Origin: Williamsia serinedens
Lineage (GTDB): Bacteria > Actinomycetota > Actinomycetes > Mycobacteriales > Mycobacteriaceae
Length of the DNA stretch: 64,000 nucleotides
Direction: 5' to 3'
Assembly: GCF_024171725.1 (NCBI RefSeq)
Contig: NZ_JAMTCG010000003.1
Coordinates: 310,001-374,000, forward strand
The translations under genes and the position numbers were made by a program. Of the stretch, positions 16,070-23,906 are shown piece after piece. How positions within the stretch are numbered: the stretch's first letter is position 1; each line of letters begins with the position of its first letter. The notes below the pieces were generated by a model. It did no database searches. It worked only from the letters and a program-made list of their open reading frames with translations, and was not told where the DNA came from.

Positions 16070-16755
16070 CACGGCGGTGTCTCGCGGAGGACGTACCCGA
16101 TCCCGCGGACGGTGTGGATCAGCCGCGGTTCCCCGTCGGCCTCGGTCTTGCGCCGCAGGTAGCCGATGTAGACCTCCAGGGCGTTGCCCGAGGTCGGGAA
16201 GTCGTAGCCCCACACCTCCTCGAGGATGCGCCCGCGGGTGAGGACGCGCCGAGGGTTGGCCATCAACATCTCCAGCAACGCGAACTCGGTCCGGGTCAGA
16301 CTGATCGACCGCTCACCGCGCGACACGTCGCGGGTCACGGGGTCCAGCCGCAGGTCCGAGAACTCCATCGTCTCGGAGTCGGCCTCGACGTCGGCGCCGG
16401 CGCGACGCAGCAGGGCGCGCAGTCGGGCGAGGAGCTCCTCGAGGGCGAACGGCTTCGGGAGGTAGTCGTCGGCGCCGGCGTCGAGGCCCGACACCCGTTC
16501 GGAGACGCTGTCGCGGGCCGTGAGCACGAGTATGGGCAGGTCGTCGCCGGTGCTGCGGAGACGGCGGCACACCTCGAGACCGTCGAGCCGGGGCATCATG
16601 ACGTCGAGCACGACGGCGTCGGGCCGTTCGGACTTGATGGTGTCGAGGGCCTCCATGCCGTCGCTCGCGGTCTCCACGGTGTAGCCGTTGAACGACAACG
16701 ACCGTCGCAACGACTCCCGGACCGCGCGATCGTCGTCGACCACCAGGATGCGCAT
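16069..16755 (-). CDS. mprA: Response regulator MprA
   Basis: A 228-residue OmpR-family regulator with D7-D9, phospho-acceptor D51 (VVLDVMMP), the TARDS threonine and the PKPF lysine in the receiver. A winged-helix DNA-binding domain ends in [10 protein letters not shown]. The ATG at 16755 has TGGAGC upstream. The longer open frame to 16881 reads through the promoter and is not coding. It starts the mprA-mprB-pepD-moaB2 block, and an MprA-type box lies 23 bases upstream of the start, which suggests autoregulation as in Mycobacterium tuberculosis. Confidence 0.95.
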   Translation of the reverse strand: MRILVVDDDRAVRESLRRSLSFNGYTVETASDGMEALDTIKSERPDAVVLDVMMPRLDGLEVCRRLRSTGDDLPILVLTARDSVSERVSGLDAGADDYLPKPFALEELLARLRALLRRAGADVEADSETMEFSDLRLDPVTRDVSRGERSISLTRTEFALLEMLMANPRRVLTRGRILEEVWGYDFPTSGNALEVYIGYLRRKTEADGEPRLIHTVRGIGYVLRETPP

Positions 16756-16778
16756 GCGCTCCAGTAAAGACGCGCCGA

Positions 16779-16795
16779 CTGAGATCGTGCTGAGA
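16779..16795 (-). promoter_or_regulatory. MprA-type box upstream of mprA
   Basis: On the minus strand TCTCAGCACGATCTCAG is a pair of TCTCAG hexamers spaced 11 bp (plus-strand CTGAGA at 16779 and 16790). It ends 23 bases before the mprA ATG. This matches the known MprA recognition pattern and supports positive autoregulation. Confidence 0.72.
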
Positions 16796-16969
16796 CGACA
16801 CGGCCCGCCTCGTGGTCGGAACCCGTCACAGCGGTGAATCGGCGTCAACAGACGTTGCGGCCGCCGTCTGTGGGAGCTCACAAACTTGTGCGACGGCGGT
16901 CACACTTGCCCCTTTTGCGCGGATACGGTCACTCCCGTTCGAGCAGACGCGACGGGGAGGTTTCGAGGG

Positions 16970-18226
16970 ATGGATCACGGGGTGGGATCAACGGGTGAGT
17001 CGTTGCGGCCGGTGTGGCCGCACGCGGATGCGCTCATCACCCGCGACTGCCGGAGCCTGCGCTTCGCCGGCAAGTACGCCGACGTCGTCGCGCTGAGCAC
17101 CGGCGATCCGACGGCCCTGCGGCCCACGGTCGACGCCGCCACCCGGCGTCGCGTCGCGACGATGCCCGAACCGCGTCTGGACACGGCACTGGTGTTGGGC
17201 GGCAACGGCTTCCTCGGCGCGCACCTGATCGGACGGCTCTCCTGCGACCCGGGCATCACCGAGGTCGTCGCGATGATCCGGCCCACCGAGACCGAGTCGG
17301 CCCGGCGTCGTCTGCAGGCCACGATCGACCGGTACGAGGTCGCGGTCGACATGGGCAAGGTGCGGATCGTCGAGGGCAACCCGACCGCCCGGTTCTTCGG
17401 CCTCGACCGCGAGGGATACACCGCGCTGGCCGACTCGATCGGCCTGATCTACAACTGCGCGAGCTCCACCGACTACCTGTCGAGCTACGTCGACCTGCGG
17501 GACGACTGGTTCCTCAGCCTGCTGCGGGTGCTCGAGTTCTCGATCACCCGGACCCGCAAGCACATCACCTACGTCGGCAGCATCGGCGCCCACCTCTACC
17601 AGCGGGCCGAGGACTTCCGCCGGCCCGACTCGTGGTGGTACTCGGGCTACGCGCAGATGAAGTGGGTGAACGCGGTGCTGCTCGGGTGGCTCGCCGACGA
17701 CGACACCTTCTCGGTGACGCTGTGCGAGGCGCCCTACATCCTGGGCAGCACGCAGCGCGGGCTCGATCCCGGCCGCGCCTACAGCTTCTGGCGCATCATC
17801 GAGGTAGCGATCGCCGTCGGAGCGATCTGGGACGGCCCGGGGATGAACTACGTTCCGGTCGACGTGATCTGCGAGGTCATGGTGGACAACGCCCAGGCCG
17901 ACGTCCCGATGGCGCGGATGCTGCCGTCGAACCCGACCGACTACAGCCACCGTCTCTATGCGGAACTGCTCGGCCTGGACCTCGTCACCTGGGACGAGTT
18001 CTACCGGCGCGTCGCCGATCTCGCGGGGGAGAAGTTCGCCGCCACGATGCTCGGCGACAACATCGACGTCCTGATGCGCAAGGTCCACAAGCCGGAGGCC
18101 ATCTTCCCGGCCGACCACGACACCTCGTGGTGCGACCACCGACGGCTGTTCGAGCTGTACTTCAGCACCGTCACCCTCAAGGACCTGCTCTCGGGCCGGC
18201 GCGCGCCCGCCATGACCGGCGCGTGA
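16970..18226 (+). CDS. Thioester-reductase-like extended SDR
   Basis: A 418-residue NAD(P)-dependent oxidoreductase resembling the reductase domains of carboxylic acid reductases and fatty acyl-CoA reductases. A Rossmann motif GGNGFLGAHL lies at 77-86, a catalytic YxxxK (YAQMK) follows a WWYSG stretch at about two-fifths of the length, and YNCASSTDYL matches the family's NCA/G-A substrate-pocket segment. No adenylation or carrier domain is present. ATG 16970 was chosen because GAGGTTTCGAGGG precedes it and the upstream extension lies in the promoter. It is the first gene of a five-gene operon with lipid-type enzymes. The product could be a fatty aldehyde or alcohol; this is inference. Confidence 0.78.
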   Translation: MDHGVGSTGESLRPVWPHADALITRDCRSLRFAGKYADVVALSTGDPTALRPTVDAATRRRVATMPEPRLDTALVLGGNGFLGAHLIGRLSCDPGITEVVAMIRPTETESARRRLQATIDRYEVAVDMGKVRIVEGNPTARFFGLDREGYTALADSIGLIYNCASSTDYLSSYVDLRDDWFLSLLRVLEFSITRTRKHITYVGSIGAHLYQRAEDFRRPDSWWYSGYAQMKWVNAVLLGWLADDDTFSVTLCEAPYILGSTQRGLDPGRAYSFWRIIEVAIAVGAIWDGPGMNYVPVDVICEVMVDNAQADVPMARMLPSNPTDYSHRLYAELLGLDLVTWDEFYRRVADLAGEKFAATMLGDNIDVLMRKVHKPEAIFPADHDTSWCDHRRLFELYFSTVTLKDLLSGRRAPAMTGA

Positions 18227-18444
18227 CGCATCCACAGACCGGGGTCGTCGGCCGCCGCGCCGAGCCGTCGCGGGTCGCACGGGCCGACACCCCGCTGCGT
18301 CCGGAGATCGCCAATGCGGTGCTGTCGATCGGGTTCTATCTCGCGTGCACCGGGATCGGGCTGCTGCCCGGCGGTTGGGCTCGGCCCGCACTCGAGCGCT
18401 ACGTGGGATGGGCTGCGGCCATGGACGAGAGGCGATCGCAGTGA
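18223..18444 (+). CDS. Small protein in the lipid-type operon
   Basis: A 73-residue protein coupled by GTGA overlaps at both ends (start 18223, stop 18444). A hydrophobic stretch (VLSIGFYLACTGIGLLPGGWA, about 34-54) could lie in or on the membrane. The rest is basic at the N-terminus and acidic at the end. No serine-containing carrier-protein motif was seen. Its double coupling argues that it is a real gene. Confidence 0.5.
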   Translation: MTHPQTGVVGRRAEPSRVARADTPLRPEIANAVLSIGFYLACTGIGLLPGGWARPALERYVGWAAAMDERRSQ

Positions 18445-19217
18445 GCCGGTGGACAACCCGGCTCATCTGGTCGATCGGCGTCGGCGCAGTGGCCACAGCG
18501 GCGGTCGCCGGTGTGCTGGCGTGGTGGCGTCTGCGGTTCTTCTTCCGTGACCCGGTGCGGACGCCACCGGCCGACCAACGGGCTGTCGTCGCACCCGCCG
18601 ACGGCCTCGTCGTCTACGTCAAGCGTGTCGAGCACGGTCAGGTCCCCTTCGCGGTCAAGAAGGGTCGGACGATCCCCCTCGAGGAGTTCACCGACATGGC
18701 CACCGACACCAGCGGATTCCTGGTCGGCGTGTACATGACGGAGTACTCGGTGCACCGCAACCGTGCACCCGTCGCCGGGACCGTCGTCGCGCGTCGCCAC
18801 CGTGCCGCCGCACCGTTCAACCGGTCGATGGCGCGCGTCGGCGCGAACCTGGTCGCCCGGCAGACCCCCTACGACGAGGGCTGCGACCACCTGCTCACCA
18901 ACGAGCGGTTGACGATCGGTGTGCGGCATCCCTCGGGCGCGGTGGCCACCGTCACCCAGATCGCCGACCTGTGGGTCAACCGGATCGTGGCGCACGTCGA
19001 CGTCGGCGAGACTGTCGGGCGCGGTGAGCAGTACGGGATGATCCGGTTCGGTTCGCAGTGCGATGTCTTCCTGCCCGACCCCCTCGTCGAGCGCATCACC
19101 GTCCGGCCCGGGCAGTACGTCTTCGCCGGGAGCACCGTGATCGCCGAGTCGCCCGTCGACGTCGATGTCGCGCAGACCGACTCCCCTGCCTCCGCTCTCG
19201 AGGAGGCGACCCTGTGA
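18441..19217 (+). CDS. Phosphatidylserine-decarboxylase-like enzyme
   Basis: A 258-residue pyruvoyl-type decarboxylase with an N-terminal membrane helix (about 8-30). Family motifs: FFRDP at 34-38, APADG at 51-55, VHRNRAP at 104-110, and an FGSQCDVF autocleavage-type site with G204-S205. The usual candidates for the self-processing Asp/His/Ser are all present. No phosphatidylserine synthase gene is adjacent, so this is more likely a specialised paralogue acting on an aminoacyl lipid head group than the housekeeping enzyme. GTGA overlaps link it to both neighbours. Confidence 0.82.
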   Translation: MSRWTTRLIWSIGVGAVATAAVAGVLAWWRLRFFFRDPVRTPPADQRAVVAPADGLVVYVKRVEHGQVPFAVKKGRTIPLEEFTDMATDTSGFLVGVYMTEYSVHRNRAPVAGTVVARRHRAAAPFNRSMARVGANLVARQTPYDEGCDHLLTNERLTIGVRHPSGAVATVTQIADLWVNRIVAHVDVGETVGRGEQYGMIRFGSQCDVFLPDPLVERITVRPGQYVFAGSTVIAESPVDVDVAQTDSPASALEEATL

Positions 19218-20374
19218 TCAGCGTCGTACCCGTGCGTTCGACCGCGGACTGGAAGGACTTCGCCGCCGTCTACGCGACTGTCTACGCCGACGATCCCCAC
19301 GGCCTCCCCGACGAGCCGATCGACATCGGCGCGACCCTCCGCTCACCGGCGACGGAGCTGCGGGGCGTTCGCATGACGCAGGCTTTCGTCGCGCTCGACG
19401 GGCTGCGCCCCGTCGGCCGCGTCGCCGCCATCCACGACACGGCGTTCACGTCGTACACCGGTGAATCCATCGGGTTCTTCGGCTTCTACGAGTGCGTCGA
19501 CGACTACACCGTCGCCGAGGCCCTCCTCGACGCCGCGTCGTCGTGGTTGGCCGAACGGGGACTGGCCACGATGGCGGGCCCGTTCAGCCCGTCGATGTTC
19601 TACAGCGCCGGGGTGCTCGTCGACGACGCGGACAAGCTCCCCCTCATCGGGATGCCCCACAACCCGCTGTACTACGCGGTGCAGCTGGAGAAGTGGGGCA
19701 TGGCCGCGATCAAGGACTTCTACAGCTACCGGTTCGACGAGCCCTACGAGCTGTTCTGCAGCCCGACGTTCGCGCGGCACAAGCAGCTCTACGACCGGGT
19801 CAGCGCGCGGTCGGAGGTCACCTTCCGCACGATGAGCTACCGAACGCTGCGACGCGACGCCGAGATCGTGCGCGAGCTGTACAACACGACCTTCCGCGAC
19901 TTCTGGGGTTTCTCGCCGCTGTCGAGGGCCGAGATGTGGGACCTGCTGAAGATGATGCTGCCCGTCCTCGACCGCGAGCTGACGCTGCTCGCCGAGTACC
20001 GCGGGAAGCCTGTGGCGTTCTTCATGGGCATCCCCGACGCGAACCAGGCCATGGCGCGGGCGTCGCGGCATCGGACACGCCTCATGCGCGACCTGTCGAC
20101 GTTGCGGACGGTGAAGGGGCGCAAGCGGACACAGGTGGTGGATGGCGTCCGCGTCGACATGATGCTCGTCGACAAGGACTGCCCGGACCGCTCGGTGGCG
20201 TCGCAGATCGTCGTCGAGATGTGGCGGCGCGTCGCCGAGCGCGGGTACACGCGGATGGAGGGAGCGCCCGTCCTCGACGACAGCGAGTGGATGAGGGGCT
20301 CGGTGCTCTCGCGTGTGCAGATGAGCCCGTACCGCACATACCGCATCTACTCCCGCGAGATCGCCCGAGGCTGA
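19214..20374 (+). CDS. Large GNAT-fold acyltransferase
   Basis: A 386-residue protein of the large GNAT type. GRVAAIHDTAFT, IGFFGFYECVDD and AGPFSPSMFYSAGVLVD with MPHNPLYYAVQLEKWG are typical of a family found in bacterial lipid gene clusters, including proteins that N-acylate sphingoid bases. That resemblance is from memory and unverified. It starts at GTG 19214 overlapping the decarboxylase stop, and only 3 bp separate it from the MMPL gene. N-acylation of an amine made by the preceding decarboxylase would be a logical role, but this is inference. Confidence 0.7.
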   Translation: MISVVPVRSTADWKDFAAVYATVYADDPHGLPDEPIDIGATLRSPATELRGVRMTQAFVALDGLRPVGRVAAIHDTAFTSYTGESIGFFGFYECVDDYTVAEALLDAASSWLAERGLATMAGPFSPSMFYSAGVLVDDADKLPLIGMPHNPLYYAVQLEKWGMAAIKDFYSYRFDEPYELFCSPTFARHKQLYDRVSARSEVTFRTMSYRTLRRDAEIVRELYNTTFRDFWGFSPLSRAEMWDLLKMMLPVLDRELTLLAEYRGKPVAFFMGIPDANQAMARASRHRTRLMRDLSTLRTVKGRKRTQVVDGVRVDMMLVDKDCPDRSVASQIVVEMWRRVAERGYTRMEGAPVLDDSEWMRGSVLSRVQMSPYRTYRIYSREIARG

Positions 20375-20377
20375 TCC

Positions 20378-22594
20378 GTGATCGGCACCGTCGAACATCC
20401 CGCGCCGGCCACCGCGCGCCGCTCCCCCGGCGTCGTGTGGGGCGAGTTCGTGGCGCGCCACCGGTATCCGGTGCTCTCCCTCGGGCTGCTGTTCGTCGTC
20501 GTCTCGGCGGTGCTGTACCCCACGCTGCAGGCCCGACTGGTCGGGGTGGATTTCTCCGTCCCCGACCGCGACTCCTCGATCTCCGACCAGGTGATCGCGA
20601 AGCACTTCGCCGCCTTCGGCACCGAGCAGCTCGCGGTCACCTTCTCCTCCGACGACCACCTGGTGTCCGACCAGCGGTTCCGAGACCGCGTGGAGTCCGT
20701 GGGGCAGGAACTGCGGAGCCACCGCGACGTGGTGACGGTCGTCGATCCCTATCAGACACAGGGGTTCGCACCGCAGATCTCGCAGGACCGGACCGCCGCG
20801 GTCGCGCTCGTCGGGATCTCCGGTGACGCGAGCGACCGCATCGGGGTCGCCGAGCGCCTGCAGTCGTCGTTGTCGGGGGCGAGCCGCGACGGCGTCACCG
20901 TCGCCATGACGGGGTACTCGCCGATGACCGTCGACCTCACCCGGGTCGAGTCCGACGACGCGACACGCGCCGAGAGCGTCGGCATCCCCATCGCCCTGAT
21001 CGTCCTGGTGCTCGCCCTCGGTGGGATCGTCGCCGGTGCGATCCCCCTCGTCTCCACCGGCATCGGTCTGGTGTTCGCGTTCGGCGTGATCGCTGCCCTG
21101 GCGCACGTCATGTCCTTCGACGTGCTGGTCACGACGGTCGCCTCGATGATCGGCCTCGGCCTGGGTATCGACTACTCACTGTTCGTCGTCAGCCGGTTCC
21201 GCGAGGAACTCGCGCGACGCGGCGTGACCTCACGCTCCGACCGGGAGGGCGTGACGCATGCGACCGGCGTCGCGGTCGGCACCGCCGGACACACCATCGC
21301 CATCTCGGGGTTGATCGTGATGATCGCGCTGGCGTCGTTGACGATCGTCGACGTCCCGGCCATCCGGACCATCTCGTTCGTCGTCGCTCTGACCATCGTG
21401 TGTGTCCTCGTCGCCGCGTGGACCGTCCTGCCCGCCGCGCTCGCGGCCCTCGGACCCGCCGTGAACCGCCTGGGCCTGCCCGAACGGTGCCGCCCCACCG
21501 ACTCTCGCGCGTACGCCGGACACAGCCGCTGGGCGCGATGGGCCCGTCACGTGATGCGGCACCCGTGGACGTACGCGGTGGCCGGGGTCCTGCTGTTGGT
21601 GCTGTGCATCATCCCGCTGGGGTCGATCAGGTACGGCGTGGACATCGGCACCGCGGCGCTGCGCGACCAGCCGACCGGGCCCGCGAACACCGTTCTCGCC
21701 GAGAAGTTCGCGCCCGGGACGTCGTCACCGGTGACGACGGTCTTCACCGGGCCGGACCGCGGACCGATGAGCGACCGTCAGGCCGAGCAGGCCGTCGAAC
21801 TCGAGTACGCGCTGCGCACGGACCCCCGGGTCGCGTTCACCTACTCGCAGAGCTCCGACGGCCGGTCGCTGATGGTGGTCATCCCGTCGGTGCCGATCGA
21901 CTCGTCGAGGGCCAACGAGCTGGTGCAGTCGATCCGCGACCGCGCCGACGCGATCACGGCCGACGGTGGACCCCGCGCCTACGTCGGCGGCACCACGGCG
22001 CTCGTCGTCGATGCGTCGTCGGAGATCTCCGGGAAACTGCCGTGGGTGGTGGCCGCGGTGCTGGGCTTCTCGTTCCTCTACCTCGCGATCGTGTTCCGCA
22101 GCATCGTCATCCCCGTCAAGGCCGTGCTGATGAACCTGCTGGTGACCGGCGCCGCGATGGGGTTGACGGTCGCGGTGTTCCAGTGGGGGTGGCTGTCGTC
22201 GGCGCTCGGGTTCACCAGCGTCGGCTTCGTGCAGATCTACCTGCCCATCACCGTGTTCGCGGTCGTGTTCGGGCTGTCGATGGACTACGAGGTGTTCCTC
22301 ATCGGCCGGATGCGGGAGGTGTTCACCCGCACCGGCGACAACCTCGAGTCGGTGGTCGACGGCATCGAGCACACCGCGCGCCCCATCACCGCCGCCGCGG
22401 CGATCATGATCGCGGTGTTCGCGAGCTTCCTCACCGCGAACGTGCTGGAGCTCAAACAGTTCGGCTTCGCCCTGTCGGTCGCGGTGCTCTTCGACGCCAT
22501 CCTCGTCCGGATGATCCTCGTCCCCGCGATGATGCGCCTCTTCGGTGCGCGCAACTGGTGGCCGGGGAGTCGGACGGGCGGGAACGCCTCCTGA
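20378..22594 (+). CDS. MMPL/RND-family lipid exporter
   Basis: A 738-residue polytopic protein built as two repeats. Each has one membrane helix, an extracytoplasmic domain (about 60-190 and 420-530) and five more membrane helices. GLGLGIDYSLFVVSRFREE in the first half and GLSMDYEVFLIGRMRE in the second are the MMPL signatures carrying the proton-relay Asp-Tyr pairs. MMPL proteins export envelope lipids in mycolata. Its position as last gene of the SDR-decarboxylase-GNAT operon suggests it transports their product. Confidence 0.9.
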   Translation: MIGTVEHPAPATARRSPGVVWGEFVARHRYPVLSLGLLFVVVSAVLYPTLQARLVGVDFSVPDRDSSISDQVIAKHFAAFGTEQLAVTFSSDDHLVSDQRFRDRVESVGQELRSHRDVVTVVDPYQTQGFAPQISQDRTAAVALVGISGDASDRIGVAERLQSSLSGASRDGVTVAMTGYSPMTVDLTRVESDDATRAESVGIPIALIVLVLALGGIVAGAIPLVSTGIGLVFAFGVIAALAHVMSFDVLVTTVASMIGLGLGIDYSLFVVSRFREELARRGVTSRSDREGVTHATGVAVGTAGHTIAISGLIVMIALASLTIVDVPAIRTISFVVALTIVCVLVAAWTVLPAALAALGPAVNRLGLPERCRPTDSRAYAGHSRWARWARHVMRHPWTYAVAGVLLLVLCIIPLGSIRYGVDIGTAALRDQPTGPANTVLAEKFAPGTSSPVTTVFTGPDRGPMSDRQAEQAVELEYALRTDPRVAFTYSQSSDGRSLMVVIPSVPIDSSRANELVQSIRDRADAITADGGPRAYVGGTTALVVDASSEISGKLPWVVAAVLGFSFLYLAIVFRSIVIPVKAVLMNLLVTGAAMGLTVAVFQWGWLSSALGFTSVGFVQIYLPITVFAVVFGLSMDYEVFLIGRMREVFTRTGDNLESVVDGIEHTARPITAAAAIMIAVFASFLTANVLELKQFGFALSVAVLFDAILVRMILVPAMMRLFGARNWWPGSRTGGNAS

Positions 22595-22603
22595 CCCGAC
22601 GGC

Positions 22604-22701
22604 GCTCCACATCCAGGGTTCCCGCTCCACTTCCAGGGTTCCCGCTCCACTTATTCGACGACGCTCCGGATATATCCGGAGCGTCGTCATATATGTGGAG
22701 C
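22604..22701. repeat. Left inverted-repeat block of the DUF559 cassette
   Basis: GCTCCAC recurs at 22604, 22624 and 22644. The units are 20 bp apart and the spacer reads TCCAGGGTTCCC. The last copy opens a 58-bp dyad (22644-22701): GCTCCAC, six bases, a perfect 32-bp palindrome at 22657-22688 (centre TATA), six bases, then GTGGAGC. The right block at 23807-23905 has the same design in reverse orientation. The hairpin could also end transcription of the MMPL operon. Confidence 0.8.
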
Positions 22702-23773
22702 GTCTCGCTCTCGCGGCCGGCGATTCACAGTTCGCCCGTCATCCACGACCAAGCCGGTCGACGGTTCGCGACGTCGCCTCACCGGACGGGACCCCGGGCT
22801 CTGCTGGCGACACGACACCGAATCACCACTCTCGCCCGGGCCAGATACCTGCAGCCATTCACCGCGCCGACGCGATCGAGTCCGGTCTGACGGACTGGAT
22901 GCTCCGCCACGACGTCGCCGGCGGCGACCTCGAGCGGCTTTACCACGGGATGTACGCAGCGCCCGTTCGCTCCTTCACGACTGACGACGGGCGCGTGGTG
23001 GGGGCAGACGCGATCGAAGCGCGCCGGGACCACTACCGCCGGCGGGTGATCGCGGCAGCTCGCGTCGGCGAAGAACGGAAGGCCGCGAGCTACCAATCTG
23101 CCGCCGCCCTGCACAGCATTGCGGTCCTCGGCCTGCCCGAGGACATCCACTTCACCGCGGACCGTCACTCAGGGGGCGTCGTGAGGGCCGTGCGTTCTTC
23201 CTCCACGCGTCGCCCCTACCACCCGATGAGGTGACGGTGGTCGAGGGGATCCTCACGACGACGCTCGCCCGCACTGCGATGGACGTCGCCAGATCGGGCT
23301 CGTTCACCGAGGCCCTCGTCGTCCTCGACGGGGCATTGAGGGCGGGCGTGACGATCGAAGAACTCGCGATTCTCACCGATCGCGGCCGACGTCGTCGGGG
23401 AATCGCACTGGTCCGTCAGGCGATCACGTCGGCTGACGGGCGATCGGAGAGCGCAGGCGAATCACTCAGCCGGGCACTGATGATCCGGGCCGGCATCCCG
23501 CTCCCCGACCTGCAGGTCGAGTACCGAGAGGACGACGGCGAGGTGTTCGCCCGCGTCGACTTCGAATGGGGCGGCCGTGTGGTCGGTGAGTTCGACGGAC
23601 TGATGAAATACTGCGACGCGGGCGACGTCGTCGCAGAGAAGCGACGAGAGGACAAGCTCCGCGCGCTCGGGATCATCGTCGTCCGATGGACGTGGGATGA
23701 CCCGCGCCACCCGGACCGATTCATCGCGCTGTTGCGTCGCACCTTCACCGCAGCCGGGTTACTCGCGGCCTGA
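22695..23773 (+). pseudogene. Frameshifted DUF559/AbiEi-type protein gene
   Basis: Two overlapping frames together encode one protein of about 350 residues. The first part (AIHRADAIESGLTDWMLRHD...) looks like the winged-helix N-domain of AbiEi-like proteins. The second (GRAFFLHASPLPPDEVTVVEG..., then VDFEWGGRVVGEFDGLMKY) is a DUF559, Vsr-type nuclease-like fold with D, E-x-D and K in order. The frame switches at AGGGGGC near 23171-23177. One extra G there would restore SGGRREGRAFF. The start is uncertain; the only plausible one is GTG 22695 inside the left repeat. A sequencing error in the G-run is possible. Confidence 0.7.
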
Positions 23774-23806
23774 CGCGTCGACCGACGGCATCTCGACGAC
23801 GAAGCC

Positions 23807-23905
23807 GCTCCACGTGTTCGAGCACGCTCCGCCTGCAGGCGGAGCGTCCTTGAACACGTGGAGCGCCGAACCCTGGAGGTGGAGCGCCCACCCTGGAGGT
23901 GGAGC
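23807..23905. repeat. Right inverted-repeat block of the DUF559 cassette
   Basis: A 58-bp dyad (23807-23864) consists of GCTCCACGTGTTC, four bases, a perfect 24-bp palindrome at 23824-23847, four bases, then GAACACGTGGAGC. GTGGAGC recurs at 23858, 23879 and 23899, with spacers reading GAACCCTGGAG and CACCCTGGAG. These are the inverse of the left-block units. The outer copy touches the stop codon of the FAD hydroxylase gene. No target-site duplication was recognised. Confidence 0.8.
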
Positions 23906-23906
23906 G

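Noticed and set aside
23165-23240. Programmed ribosomal frameshift in the DUF559-type gene
   Set aside because: The G-run lacks a typical slippery heptamer and a downstream stimulatory structure was not evident. A plain frameshift mutation or sequencing error is simpler.
22604-23905. Classical insertion sequence
   Set aside because: No transposase gene, no DDE or HUH motif and no recognisable target-site duplication. The repeats are multi-unit arrays rather than simple terminal inverted repeats.
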